Source: an uncultured Ruminiclostridium sp. (GTDB lineage: Bacteria; Bacillota; Clostridia; Oscillospirales; Acutalibacteraceae). From it: a stretch of 64,000 nt of DNA. The first letter of the stretch is position 1. The number at the start of each line of letters is the position of its first letter. Shown here one piece after another: positions 13,917 to 23,297 of the stretch. The stretch spans positions 62,001 through 126,000 of the forward strand of contig CABUCM010000001.1 of assembly GCA_902490005.1 (NCBI GenBank), written 5' to 3'. The position numbers and the translations under genes were made by a program. Below the pieces are notes generated by a model. That model made no database searches and was not told where the DNA came from. It saw only the letters and a program-made list of their open reading frames with translations.

Positions 13917-15901
13917 AATACAATCAGGAGCTAATGCGTTTTGAGGGGCTTCTGAGGGACCTCCCCGGTTCTGCCGACCGGTATGTGTTTGTGAACCCGA
14001 CAGACGGCGATATGCTTACCGCCTATTACCTCTTGACCCCGACAGACGGCACCTTTGATGGCTGTACGACTGCGGAGGAGAAGCATAGCGCGCTGGCTAA
14101 AAAGCTGGACACTATGACCGAGGAGGAACAGAAGCAATATTTCTACGAGCAGAAGGAAAATATGAAGCGGCTGGACATCAGCCACTTCAAGCGGCAGTTC
14201 TATACCCGGCTCTACATTCCCAACCAGGTGCGGGAGCTACGGGTGCACAAGCAGGATGAAGAGGGCAAACCTCTGACCGGTGGAGAGTTTACGCTTTACA
14301 GCGACGAAGCCTGCCAAAATGCAGTTGCAAAGGGCATTACCGATGCATACGGTAATATGAGCTTCTCCGCACAGAACACCGGAAAAAACGGCGTGAACGG
14401 CGGTGAACTCTCCTCTGAGGTGTACTTTCCTCTGTCCCGGGACGATACCGATGGCGGCAGGAAAGCCACAAGCTACTGGCTGAAAGAAACGGCGGCCCCG
14501 GCAGGTTTTATCCTCAATGAGTCAGTGTCTGAGATTCGTGTGACAGATGACGGCATTTATGCCAACGCCGGCGGCCCGGACAATGGCGTATCGGTTCGCA
14601 AAGGCGTGGGCCATTTGATACAGACCATGGTGCGCTACGCCGCAGACGACAAGCTGAATGTAACCCTGCGGGATATCTTGGCCACTAAGCATATATATCA
14701 AAATGTCCCTGGTGAAAAGCTGCCCGATTTTAGCGAATGGGGACCGGCTGCGGATGAGGAGCCGCTCTCCTTGCACTATGGGCTGGAAACTAAACTATTG
14801 GATTATGGCCTCCACGACGACATCGACCGCAAACCGTATTTTGTGACGGACGAGGGCTGGATGGGATTTGGCGTGAAGCAGAATTATGAGGCCCACAAAG
14901 ATGATGGTACGGAATGGGCAACGGCGGGCGGAATAAAAGAAGATATCCGAGACAAGGATATCTCCGCCCTGCTCACAGGCACAACCACCGTGATTGTCAC
15001 TGATAAGGAAGAACCACCGCCGCCGGAAAAGGATACTGGAAATCTCAAGGTTTCTAAAATCGTAAGCGGCAGAGATGGCGATACAAGTCAGAAGTTTACC
15101 TTTACAGTCGCGCTGACGGATGGCGGCAATGCGCCTGTAACCGGTACATACAGCTATACCGGCAGCAGCATTGAGCATGTTACAGCCCCCGTTTCGGGTA
15201 GTCTAACCTTTGGTGCGGATGGTAAGGCCAGCTTTGAACTATCTCATGGCCAGAGTATCACCATTTCCGGCCTACCCGCGGGAACCAACTACAGTGCGGC
15301 AGAAAGCAATCATGATGGCTATACGGTAACAGCCACAAATGGAACCGTGGGGACAATTCAGAAGGATGCCACGTCAGAAGTTACTTTTGAAAACCGTAAG
15401 GATAATGGCGGTGATGGCGGAGACGATAGCGTTGATGTAACGGTCAGAAAGGTCTGGAAACTGGATGACGGCGGCACGGCTGCTGAGTCTGTTACTGCGG
15501 CCTTGCTTAAAGATGGGCAACAGTATGACGCGAAGGTATTGAACAGCCAGAATGGCTGGGAGCATACATGGTATAATCTGAGTGACAGCCATACCTGGAC
15601 CGTAATCGAACAGGATGTGCCGGTTGGGTTTACCATGTCGGTGGAACAAAGCGGCTATACATTCACCATTACTAATGATGATGTAGACCAGACCATCCCA
15701 CCTGACCCGACTGATCCATCCGACCCATCTAACCCGACTGATCCGACCAAGCCAGATGAACCTAAAGCTGATACGTTACAAACGGGTGATAACAGCAATC
15801 TTCTGCTGTGGATTGCGCTTTTGGGTGTTACAGGATCAGGAATAATAACGACACTGATTTTTGGGAAAAAGAAAAAATACAGACCAATGCGCTCGAAATA
15901 A
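13910..15901 (+). CDS. Surface protein, C-terminal part with sorting signal
   Basis: This is the continuation of the preceding gene in the -1 frame (EYNQELMRFEGLLRDLPG...). It has no ribosome site or signal peptide of its own; the TTG at 13910 is only the frame's first possible codon. Domains in order: SpaA-like (~106-215; LRVHKQDEEGKPLTGGEFTL), a DUF7601-like domain (~375-497; LKVSKIVSGRDGD), Cna-B (~507-594; VTVRKVWKLDDGG), a Pro/Asp/Thr-rich wall-spanning stretch, then LQTGD (~622-626), a hydrophobic segment and a KKKKYR tail. This is an LPXTG-type sortase substrate. If a frameshift is real, the product is not anchored; sequencing error or recoding are alternatives. Confidence 0.85.
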   Translation: MVEYNQELMRFEGLLRDLPGSADRYVFVNPTDGDMLTAYYLLTPTDGTFDGCTTAEEKHSALAKKLDTMTEEEQKQYFYEQKENMKRLDISHFKRQFYTRLYIPNQVRELRVHKQDEEGKPLTGGEFTLYSDEACQNAVAKGITDAYGNMSFSAQNTGKNGVNGGELSSEVYFPLSRDDTDGGRKATSYWLKETAAPAGFILNESVSEIRVTDDGIYANAGGPDNGVSVRKGVGHLIQTMVRYAADDKLNVTLRDILATKHIYQNVPGEKLPDFSEWGPAADEEPLSLHYGLETKLLDYGLHDDIDRKPYFVTDEGWMGFGVKQNYEAHKDDGTEWATAGGIKEDIRDKDISALLTGTTTVIVTDKEEPPPPEKDTGNLKVSKIVSGRDGDTSQKFTFTVALTDGGNAPVTGTYSYTGSSIEHVTAPVSGSLTFGADGKASFELSHGQSITISGLPAGTNYSAAESNHDGYTVTATNGTVGTIQKDATSEVTFENRKDNGGDGGDDSVDVTVRKVWKLDDGGTAAESVTAALLKDGQQYDAKVLNSQNGWEHTWYNLSDSHTWTVIEQDVPVGFTMSVEQSGYTFTITNDDVDQTIPPDPTDPSDPSNPTDPTKPDEPKADTLQTGDNSNLLLWIALLGVTGSGIITTLIFGKKKKYRPMRSK

Positions 15902-15909
15902 CTAAGAGG

Positions 15910-15947
15910 AGCGGCAAGACTGGGGAAAACCCGTCTTGCCGCTTTTT
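15910..15947 (+). terminator. Terminator of the surface-protein gene
   Basis: AGCGGCAAGAC and GTCTTGCCGCT form an 11-base-pair stem around TGGGGAAAACCC, followed by TTTTT. The 250 bases after it, up to 16198, show nothing I can support. Confidence 0.85.
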
Positions 15948-16198
15948 CCATTCAAAGGAGATGAGATCATATCAGAACGGTTCTTTTGTTCTTGCTTGCT
16001 TTGTTATTTTCAGCGCATATGGTTTTTCAGCTATTTACGAAAATTACAGGAATGAAGATTTGTTTTTCAATTTCATTTTATAATGAGCCGGCTTATTTTG
16101 GGATGCTTAACATACTGTGACGGAACGGTTCATTTTGATTATGCAGAGATAATTATCATAGGGAATAGCCTATTGAGAAAAATGGACGGGTTTCGGCA

Positions 16199-17023
16199 TT
16201 AACCCTTGGTCGCCCCGGCTGTCAGCCCTTCCACAAGCTGCTTTTCGCAGAAAATAAAGATAATAATAACCGGGATAATATTAAGCGTTACCATTGGGAA
16301 TATCTGATCGAGATACCGCACAAAATTTGCCGAGGTCATCTGAATCACCACAGTAACCGTCCGATTCATCCCATGGGTAAAAATCAGCGGCAGAAACAGA
16401 TCGTTATAAATGGTCAGGCCGCATACGAGGATCACCGTCCCGATGACGGGCTTACTCAATGGAACCATTACTTTATAAAAAATCGTGAATTCATTGGCAC
16501 CGTCAATTTTTGCGCTTTCCGCCAGCTCAATGGGCAGAGTGCGGAAAAACTTCATAAATAGGAAGGAAGCCAGCGAAAGATTGCCTATGTAAATAAAGGA
16601 CAGGCCGATCAGGGTGTCGTTAAGTCCGATAAAGCTGATTAATTTATAGTTCACAAGAACGCCCAGCTGAATGGGAAACATCAGGCCGAATAGGATATAG
16701 GTTTCCACAAAATTTTTGCCCTTAAAGCGAAAACGGGCGTGCCCGTAGGACAGCATTCCGGCGCAGATAAGGAGCCCGCCGATCCCGATCACCGCGACCA
16801 CCAGGCTGTTTCCAATATACCGGAGGAAACCATTGTCAATTACCTTGGAGAAATATTTGATATCCAGGGATTGGGGAAAGCTCCACAGGCCGGAAGAAAT
16901 CTGAGTGGCTGATTTAAAGGACGACACCACCGTACAGTACAGCAGAATAAAAATAATAGAACTGTACAGTGTAAACAGAATCGTTGGAATCCAACTCTTG
17001 CGTTTCAGTTTTTTTGTTCTCAT
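16199..17023 (-). CDS. Carbohydrate ABC transporter permease, MalG type
   Basis: A 274-residue inner-membrane protein with six predicted membrane segments. The cytoplasmic EAA loop is seen as ELAESAKIDGANEFTIFYKV, the contact site for the ATPase. It follows the MalF-type gene by 30 bases. AAAAAGGGGG lies upstream of the ATG. It forms the translocation pore together with the 17054-17992 product. No ATPase gene is adjacent; a shared MsmK-type ATPase elsewhere in the genome is likely. Confidence 0.9.
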   Translation of the reverse strand: MRTKKLKRKSWIPTILFTLYSSIIFILLYCTVVSSFKSATQISSGLWSFPQSLDIKYFSKVIDNGFLRYIGNSLVVAVIGIGGLLICAGMLSYGHARFRFKGKNFVETYILFGLMFPIQLGVLVNYKLISFIGLNDTLIGLSFIYIGNLSLASFLFMKFFRTLPIELAESAKIDGANEFTIFYKVMVPLSKPVIGTVILVCGLTIYNDLFLPLIFTHGMNRTVTVVIQMTSANFVRYLDQIFPMVTLNIIPVIIIFIFCEKQLVEGLTAGATKG

Positions 17024-17053
17024 GGCATAATCCCCCTTTTTTCAAAGTCAAAT

Positions 17054-17992
17054 TTATTCATTCCAGACCTTGACACGGGAAAGCACTTTACGCAGAAATC
17101 CAGTCATCACAAACATGAATAGGAAAGTGACCGCGCTTATGGTAGACGCAAAGCCATAATCCAGGGCGGTGTTGCTCAAAGACCCGGACCCAAACGCGGT
17201 TCGGTAGAAAAACATATTGACGAAGTCTAATACGCCGCCGGTGCCGCCATAAGGCCCTAACAAGGCATAGGGGAGGTCAAATGCGGTGGTACCCCAGATG
17301 ATCTCCAGTACGATTAGGTTGGTCATGGACGGCCCCAGGTCCGGCAAAATAATGCGCCAGAATCTCGTCCATTCATTGGCGCCGTCAATGGTGGAGGCCT
17401 CCATAATATTCTCCGGGATCCCTTTCATGTTGGCTAGAATAATCATCACGCCGATAGAGGCGGAATACCATACATCCATAATCATCATAAGAGGGAACGC
17501 ATACGATCTGTCAGCAAACCATGCGGGAAGAGTCATCTTGTTAAAACCCAGCATGGCAAGAAAATTATTCACCAGGCCGAAATTCGTGTTGAATAACAGC
17601 GTGCTGAAGAAAGCGATGATAACAACGCTGAAAACATAGGGCAGAAAAAATGCGACCTGAAAAAATTTGTGACCGCGTATCTTCCTATAAAAAAGGTAAG
17701 CGATCAGAACACGGAAAGGAATCACCAATAATTCCTTGACCGCGATAAATTTCAGATTATTGCCAAACGCATTAGAGTAGATGGAAAAATCTTTTGGGTT
17801 TGTAAAAAGCTGCTGATAGTTGTCGATCCCCTCAAAATACAAGGTGTTGGCATTGACGCCGTTCCATGCGGTAAAACTGATGACGATAGTGAAAACAATG
17901 GGTAATATCATAAAAACTGTATAGAAAAATAACCCTGGAGTCATAAAGAATACATGCGGCTTTCTACTGAGAATACTCCCGTTTTTACGCAT
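17054..17992 (-). CDS. Carbohydrate ABC transporter permease, MalF type
   Basis: A 312-residue permease. The N-terminal membrane segment (VFFMTPGLFFYTVFMILPIV) and the EAA loop (NIMEASTIDGANEWTRFWRI) are typical of the CUT1 sugar importers. AAAGGAGGA precedes the ATG at 17992. It lies 298 bases after the binding-protein gene; that gap contains an inverted repeat but no gene. The substrate is unknown, probably an oligosaccharide or glycoside. Confidence 0.9.
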   Translation of the reverse strand: MRKNGSILSRKPHVFFMTPGLFFYTVFMILPIVFTIVISFTAWNGVNANTLYFEGIDNYQQLFTNPKDFSIYSNAFGNNLKFIAVKELLVIPFRVLIAYLFYRKIRGHKFFQVAFFLPYVFSVVIIAFFSTLLFNTNFGLVNNFLAMLGFNKMTLPAWFADRSYAFPLMMIMDVWYSASIGVMIILANMKGIPENIMEASTIDGANEWTRFWRIILPDLGPSMTNLIVLEIIWGTTAFDLPYALLGPYGGTGGVLDFVNMFFYRTAFGSGSLSNTALDYGFASTISAVTFLFMFVMTGFLRKVLSRVKVWNE

Positions 17993-18120
17993 ATGAGATC
18001 CTCCTTTAAAACAACTGCTTTTTTATACCCCAACCTTGTATAAGCTTTTATATCAAATGTGGTATCAACTCCGTCCGCGATGAACGAAGAATGTTTTCAT
18101 AGGGAAATCGTCTTGATATC

Positions 18121-18236
18121 GCTTCAGATGCTTTTCATCCACAAAAGTAACACTCCGGCTCTTTTCGGAAAATATATTTTTCCCTTCGGAGGTTATCTAA
18201 TAATTTTATGCGATGAGAGCAGATACGCATCTGAAG
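18121..18236 (-). other. Intercistronic long-range inverted repeat
   Basis: GCTTCAGATGC (18121-18131) and GCATCTGAAGC (18226-18236) are perfectly complementary with 94 bases between. They lie in the 298-base gap between the sugar-binding lipoprotein gene and its permeases and would fold in that mRNA. Such hairpins can protect the binding-protein message and lower permease output; that is inference. Confidence 0.45.
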
Positions 18237-18290
18237 CGGATCCGCCCTCACCGCACAGGCTGCTTTACCGGTTTATGGATTCGTTAGGGT

Positions 18291-19640
18291 TTATTTTTTG
18301 ACCAAATCCTGCTGCTCCGCAATTCCGTCCAGATAATCCTGAACAGAAATCACGCCAGCGAATGCGTCTTGAATCTGGCCTTCGAAAATAGAGAAGGGTT
18401 CGGCGCCAGGCTTGCCGGAGCCGGTTACAGTAAGTTTTTCAGTGGTGTCGGGAATGACAACGTCACACTTAGCAATATCGGCCGCCAGAGGATCGGCAGC
18501 TACCACGCCTTCGATATCCGGAATACCGCCCATGGCGTCAAGCCAAGTCTGCTGCGCTTCAAGGGTAGCGATCCATTGACAGAAGGCGAGAGCGGCGTCG
18601 TAATTCTTGGTGTTCTTGGCAATGCTGTAGCCGCCGTCAGCGGTTGTGCCCTGATAGACCTTACCGTCGCCTTCATTTATCAGCTTAAACTGGCCCAAGT
18701 TCAGGTCTTCGTTAGCGGCGCGAAGATTGGCAAGCACATAAGAACCGCCGAGCCACATGGCGGAGTTTCCAGAGGCGAACTCAAGCAGGGCGGTGGCCTG
18801 GTCGTTAGCGTCAGAGCTGGCAGAGAACCAGCCGTTGCTGCGCCAATCCACAAGCATTTGGAAACCGGCCGCGCAACGCGGATCGTTCATGTAAACTTTC
18901 AGGTCCATCATTTCCTTCAAATATTCAGGGCCGCCGTCTACGATGGCCATACAGATATCCCAGATATGCATGATGGTGTACCAGTCAGCCGCGCCGACAG
19001 TCATGGGAACCATACCGTCCGCCGCGATTTGCGCGCAGAGGGCTTCGAAATCGGCTAAGCTCATTTTCTCCTTCATTTCCCAGCCATGTTCGTTGAACAT
19101 ATCAATGTTGTAGAAATTAGCCCGTCCTCCAATGGTGCAGACTGGAACCGCGAAAAGCTTGCCGTCTATGTATACATCACTGGATACCGTTGTGATTTCA
19201 CCGTCCGGCTCAAAGATCGACATATCGATCAGGCCGTCAAGGTCGGCGATATAACCTTCCGCGTAAAGGCTCGGCATGGTAGGGTTCTTTGTACCAGCGT
19301 TGCCAATAATGTCTGGGCCGGCTCCGGAGGAGAATGCAGTGGAAAGCGCGCTGTAGAAGGTGTCTTCAGAATACCCCTCGTAAGACAGCGTCAGATCAGG
19401 ATAGATATCCTTCAGCTTTTCGGCAAAAGCCTCATCCGCCAAGGTACGCTCGGCAACCGTCTCCCAAATGACCAGATGCCCGCCAATCGTATTGTCCCCA
19501 TCGGTGGAACTGGGTTCTCCTGCTTCAGACGAGTTGTTCGCGGCCTGTGAGGACTCGCCGCCGTCGGGCGATTGTGAACAGCTGGCAGCGGAAAAGCCCA
19601 TAAGAGCGGCAAGAATAATCGCTAATACCTTTTTTGTCAT
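18291..19640 (-). CDS. Sugar-binding lipoprotein of CUT1 ABC transporter
   Basis: A 449-residue extracellular binding protein. The signal peptide ends in a lipobox (FSAASC), after which a Ser/Glu-rich linker tethers the domain to the membrane. LVIWETVAERTLADEAFAEK and the C-terminal AYSIAKNT-like and ALAFCQWIATLEAQQTWLDA segments match family 1 solute-binding proteins. AGGGAGG precedes the ATG. It is the first gene of the leftward transporter operon and faces the ROK regulator at 20289, which probably controls it. Confidence 0.9.
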   Translation of the reverse strand: MTKKVLAIILAALMGFSAASCSQSPDGGESSQAANNSSEAGEPSSTDGDNTIGGHLVIWETVAERTLADEAFAEKLKDIYPDLTLSYEGYSEDTFYSALSTAFSSGAGPDIIGNAGTKNPTMPSLYAEGYIADLDGLIDMSIFEPDGEITTVSSDVYIDGKLFAVPVCTIGGRANFYNIDMFNEHGWEMKEKMSLADFEALCAQIAADGMVPMTVGAADWYTIMHIWDICMAIVDGGPEYLKEMMDLKVYMNDPRCAAGFQMLVDWRSNGWFSASSDANDQATALLEFASGNSAMWLGGSYVLANLRAANEDLNLGQFKLINEGDGKVYQGTTADGGYSIAKNTKNYDAALAFCQWIATLEAQQTWLDAMGGIPDIEGVVAADPLAADIAKCDVVIPDTTEKLTVTGSGKPGAEPFSIFEGQIQDAFAGVISVQDYLDGIAEQQDLVKK

Positions 19641-19833
19641 AACATTACCTCCCTGACTAAAATTTACAGCTTATGTATGGCCTAATAGTACCCCTTAGGT
19701 TGCGGGGAAACAATCACCTCCTAAAATCGATAATAGTTCTATCAAAAGCCCGTGGCTTTGAAACACAGCGAAAAGTTGTATTTCAATTTACATTTTTTTG
19801 AGAATTAGTTTTCTTAGAAAATTTACTTTGTTC

Positions 19834-19863
19834 ATTATATAATATGATAAAATGATTTGTCAA
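19834..19863 (-). promoter_or_regulatory. Promoter of the sugar transporter operon
   Basis: On the minus strand TTGACA (19858-19863), 18 bases and TATAAT (19834-19839) form a good promoter 194 bases before the lipoprotein ATG. Just downstream, TTTTC-TTA-GAAAA near 19810-19822 could be an operator. The rest of 19641-20288 is AT-rich with no gene; a weak plus promoter with TTGACA at 20026 may drive the ROK gene. Confidence 0.6.
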
Positions 19864-20288
19864 CAAAAAATATTAAAATATCATAAATTTTCAAAAAGAT
19901 CAAAAAACAGACAGGAAAAAAGTTTTTTTTCACCTGTTATTCTTTAAGCCGCTTTTTCGTCTCTGTTTACCATCAAGGTGGTTTATTTGATGAAAAAGAA
20001 ACCTGTAAAATATTCTCCTTTTTTCTTGACAGTTTTGCGCTTGAAGTGTACCCTAGGGATGGGGAATAGGTTGTTTTTACAAACTTTCACTTGTTCCCGC
20101 TTCAACAGGCGTTTTTGATTGCGGGGACGGAAAAGCCAGAAAAAGAAAGCCGTAAAGATATCATTACTGCTTTTCGCGGAAATCCTTGTATGCTGTTTAG
20201 GATACCTTTAAGGATAGGAATAACCCCGTGCCAGTTACTTTTCCTGGTTTGTAGCTATACAAAATATCAATCACCGGAGTGAATAAAA

Positions 20289-21509
20289 ATGCACAAGGAA
20301 GCCGATAAAAAAACAAGCGTATGCAAAGACGACACGATCGCTACCGTAATCGACCTGATGCGCAAATTTCAGAGATGTTCCCGTGCCGAGTTGTCAAAGG
20401 CATCCGGATTAGTGCGCTCCACCATCACAAATATCATCGATATGCTCATCAAATCCGATCTCGTTCTGGAAACAGGATTCATCTCCAAAAACTGCGGCAG
20501 GCGTTCGATACAGATCATGTTAAACGCAGATAAGCTAGTCGCCTTAGGGATTGCCGTAACGCATAAATATTACACTCTTGCCATCGTCGATATCTTTGGG
20601 AACGTCAGGGTAAAAGAAAAACACCTTTTCTCCGGAGATTTTGTAAAACTGGATATCTCGGCGGCCTTTGAAGGCATTTTGGACACGGCGGAGCGATTTT
20701 TAAAAGAGAACGCCGAAAACCCCATTGGTATTGGATTATCACTCCCCGGGCCGTACCTTATGAATGAAAAAAGGATCCTGCTTTTGACGGAAACCGGCTG
20801 GAAAAAATATTCGTTTACAGAAATGTTTGAGAGCCGGTTTCAAATTCCGACCTTCATGGAGCGGGACACAAATGCCGGAGCCATGGGAGAGTGGTGGTTT
20901 GGAAAAAGCGAAATAGAATACGGAACAAAAATGTTTGTCTCTACCGGAGACGGCGTGGGTGTTGGTATTGTGGTAGACGGGAAGATATATCACGGGGAAT
21001 CCGGGACACCTGGAGAGCTTGGCCACATGAGCGTTAATTTTAAAGGTCCGAAGTGCAGCTGCGGCAACAGAGGCTGCCTTGAAATGTACTGCACGGAAGA
21101 CGAAATCAAAAGACAGATCGACCAGCAAATGGCTCTCGGTTATCATGGCGTTTTTTCCCAGCCCCTTCGCGACTTCGACGATATTATATTGGCCTACCAC
21201 AACGGAAATCTTATTGTGAGCCACATTGTGGATAAGGTAGCTGAAATCATGGGAATTGGGTTAGCCAATCTCATCTACCTGTATGATCCTGGAATTATCA
21301 TTATCGGCGGCAGCCTTTCTAAGTTAGGCGATAAATTCTTAGAAGCAGTTAAAACCTCGGTAAAAAACCATACTTACCCTTTCTTTCATGAAAAAGTTGC
21401 CTTTATGCTTTCTTCCCTCTCCAATGACCCCATGGTAATTGGCGCGGCGGCGGTTGTTTTTGACCATATTTTGAAGACTCCCATGGTGCTGATTGATAAA
21501 ATGCAATAA
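20289..21509 (+). CDS. ROK-family transcriptional regulator (XylR/NagC type)
   Basis: A 406-residue protein with an N-terminal winged helix (FQRCSRAELSKASGLVRSTI, residues ~27-50) and a ROK sugar-kinase-like domain. Visible motifs are IGIGLSLPGPY, the catalytic-like ERDTNAGAMGEWWFG, and the zinc site GELGHMSVN...CSCGNRGCLE. It is divergent from the sugar ABC operon, so it is probably its regulator and senses the imported sugar or a derivative. TTG-free ATG start; the ribosome site GGAGTG is weak. Confidence 0.9.
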   Translation: MHKEADKKTSVCKDDTIATVIDLMRKFQRCSRAELSKASGLVRSTITNIIDMLIKSDLVLETGFISKNCGRRSIQIMLNADKLVALGIAVTHKYYTLAIVDIFGNVRVKEKHLFSGDFVKLDISAAFEGILDTAERFLKENAENPIGIGLSLPGPYLMNEKRILLLTETGWKKYSFTEMFESRFQIPTFMERDTNAGAMGEWWFGKSEIEYGTKMFVSTGDGVGVGIVVDGKIYHGESGTPGELGHMSVNFKGPKCSCGNRGCLEMYCTEDEIKRQIDQQMALGYHGVFSQPLRDFDDIILAYHNGNLIVSHIVDKVAEIMGIGLANLIYLYDPGIIIIGGSLSKLGDKFLEAVKTSVKNHTYPFFHEKVAFMLSSLSNDPMVIGAAAVVFDHILKTPMVLIDKMQ

Positions 21510-21516
21510 TAGAAAA

Positions 21517-21546
21517 AGCGGCTGAAACATATCAGCCGCTTTTTTA
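21517..21546 (+). terminator. Terminator of the ROK gene
   Basis: AGCGGCTGA and TCAGCCGCT form a stem around AACATA, followed by six T. Confidence 0.85.
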
Positions 21547-21676
21547 GAAGAAAAGATGGATTTTTAGAACTTTTGGTTCGTTCGGAAAAAGCATCCCAAA
21601 ACGGGGGAGCATTTTCTTTTTGGTGGCATGCAGAAGGCGTTTGCAAAATAGATCAATTGTCGCCAAAAATGGATTT

Positions 21677-21692
21677 ATTGCCTTAAGGCAAT
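21677..21692. promoter_or_regulatory. Perfect 16 bp palindrome ATTGCCTTAAGGCAAT
   Basis: It lies alone in the intergenic region before the unknown gene at 21821. Its symmetry fits a dimeric repressor such as a MarR or TetR-type protein. No regulator gene is adjacent, and the remainder of 21547-21820 shows nothing else. Confidence 0.4.
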
Positions 21693-21820
21693 ACGGTATT
21701 AAGGGTCTCAGAAATTTGTCTTGCATTCATAATTATTCTTTATTATTATAATAAGGTAGGGAAAATGTCTTGAAAGAAAACTGATCCATAAATAATTTAG
21801 ATAAAGGCAGGAGAATGCCG

Positions 21821-22693
21821 ATGGCGATGATAAAGGGCAACGCGAAAACATTTCCTCTTTGCGGCCTGGTGCTGCAGGTATCGGAAAGCCTGGATGTTTT
21901 TAATACTTACAGGCTGATGTTTCGAGAATTGGCGCTGCGGTATACCGATGAGGCCGAGGTGGCGTACCGTGCGAATATCCATGATTTTGATACTTTTATA
22001 GAATTCTTTATGAGAATATACGATTCCAAACTTGACCTTGTTGTCAAAAACGCCATTGATATCTTAATCTCTCAGGGAGTTTGGACGGTAACCTATGAGT
22101 CTTTTTGGGAGGAACATAAGGAGCAATTTCACCTTGCCATTGACGATTACAATTCCATGATCGATCATTTCAACTTAACGTTGGAAAATAATCAAAAGAA
22201 CATTTCCAATATCATGGGATATATACCCAATTTAGTGGGAGGCGGCTTTGGTTTGTCAGGCGCTTTAAAGGGAATTGCCAAAGCGACGGCCTTTAACCTG
22301 GTGAGAGACGGCATAGAAATAAACGCGCTGAAAAACGCAAACGTCAAACCCGCCCAGCGGCTGGAGCTGTACCAACGGATAGACCAGGAAACGCTGCTTG
22401 ACCATGTATTTATGGATTATTGGCACGTTTTTCTCTCTTTGGTGTGGACGTTGAATCAGAATGGACAAAACATTTGGTGGCCGGATCAGGAATCAGACCA
22501 GCAATCGGAGAGGATTTTTCAAAACCTCCACCATCCCAGTTTTCCGCAGAATCAGATTTTAAACGCGATTTTGGATGTAATCAGCAGGAATCCTTATCAC
22601 GCTGAATATTATAAATTTCTCACAACCCGCTTTGGAAATACAAGCGAGGTTGTGGCGATCAGAAATTATTTCGGATATGCTAATTTATCATAG
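21821..22693 (+). CDS. Unknown 290-residue protein
   Basis: I do not recognise a characterised family. ATG 21815 is too close to GGAG; ATG 21821 is better placed. The protein is soluble and helical, with a Gly-rich stretch GGGFGLSGALKGIAKATAFN in the middle that could insert into or associate with membranes. The C-terminal NPYHAEYYKFLTTRFG and VVAIRNYFGY recall helical repeat tails of clostridial proteins of unknown function. It is a single-gene unit between two terminators, with a perfect palindrome 130 bases upstream. Confidence 0.75.
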   Translation: MAMIKGNAKTFPLCGLVLQVSESLDVFNTYRLMFRELALRYTDEAEVAYRANIHDFDTFIEFFMRIYDSKLDLVVKNAIDILISQGVWTVTYESFWEEHKEQFHLAIDDYNSMIDHFNLTLENNQKNISNIMGYIPNLVGGGFGLSGALKGIAKATAFNLVRDGIEINALKNANVKPAQRLELYQRIDQETLLDHVFMDYWHVFLSLVWTLNQNGQNIWWPDQESDQQSERIFQNLHHPSFPQNQILNAILDVISRNPYHAEYYKFLTTRFGNTSEVVAIRNYFGYANLS

Positions 22694-22740
22694 GACATGG
22701 TAGAAGGTGAAACTTAAAAAATAAAATAGCCGCCCAGTAA

Positions 22741-22783
22741 AGCAGCGGGAGAAAACCCAGTGTTTTCTCCCGCTGCTTTTTTG
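22741..22783 (+). terminator. Strong terminator
   Basis: AGCAGCGGGAGAAAAC and its complement form a 16-base-pair stem around CCAGT, followed by TTTTTT. Confidence 0.85.
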
Positions 22784-22833
22784 CCCTTAACGATAGGCAA
22801 ATATGAAAAGAAACTGAAAATATTATTTTTGTG

Positions 22834-22884
22834 TTGACAAGTATGATTTAAAAGGATATACTGTATATATAAGATATACACAGT
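22834..22884 (+). promoter_or_regulatory. Promoter with overlapping GntR/YtrA operator
   Basis: TTGACA (22834-22839), 17 bases and TATACT (22857-22862) form the promoter. A 25-base imperfect palindrome with half-sites ACTGTrTATAT covers 22860-22884 and overlaps the -10. The first gene encodes a YtrA-type repressor, so autoregulation is expected. Confidence 0.7.
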
Positions 22885-22914
22885 ATATAAAGTGAACATA
22901 GGCCAGGTGATTTC

Positions 22915-23286
22915 GTGGATATTATTATCAGCAACGCAAGCGATAAACCGATTTATGAGCAGATAACCTCACAAATCAAAAATTTAATCATAACAGGGGC
23001 TTTGCGGCAGGGGGAAGCGCTTCCTTCTATGCGCCTGCTGGCCAAAGAGCTGAGGATCAGCGTGATTACCACCAAACGCGCTTATGAGGATCTGGAGCGG
23101 GATGGCTTTCTGGAAACCGTGGCGGGGAAAGGTAGCTTTGTCGCGGGAAGAAATTTGGAGATTATCCGTGAGGAGCAGCTTCGCATGGCGGAAAACAGCA
23201 TTCAAAAAGCGGTAGAGATCGCCAAGTCCGGCGGGATCACGAAAGAAGAATTGATAGAGCTTTTAAATATACTATACGACGAGTAG
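22915..23286 (+). CDS. GntR-family repressor, YtrA subfamily
   Basis: The start is GTG at 22915 (MDIIISNASDKPIYEQITSQ). A GntR winged helix fills residues ~8-75 (LPSMRLLAKELRISVITTKR, DGFLETVAGKGSFVA). The short 50-residue C-terminal helix tail marks the YtrA subfamily, whose members control the ABC transporter encoded next to them. It is cotranscribed with the ABC genes that follow 11 bases later. The ligand is unknown. Confidence 0.85.
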   Translation: MDIIISNASDKPIYEQITSQIKNLIITGALRQGEALPSMRLLAKELRISVITTKRAYEDLERDGFLETVAGKGSFVAGRNLEIIREEQLRMAENSIQKAVEIAKSGGITKEELIELLNILYDE

Positions 23287-23297
23287 GAGGAAGCGTT

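Noticed and set aside
15961..16083. 40-codon hydrophobic frame after the surface-protein terminator
   Set aside because: AGGAG abuts the ATG with no spacing, there is no promoter after the terminator, and no homology is recognised.
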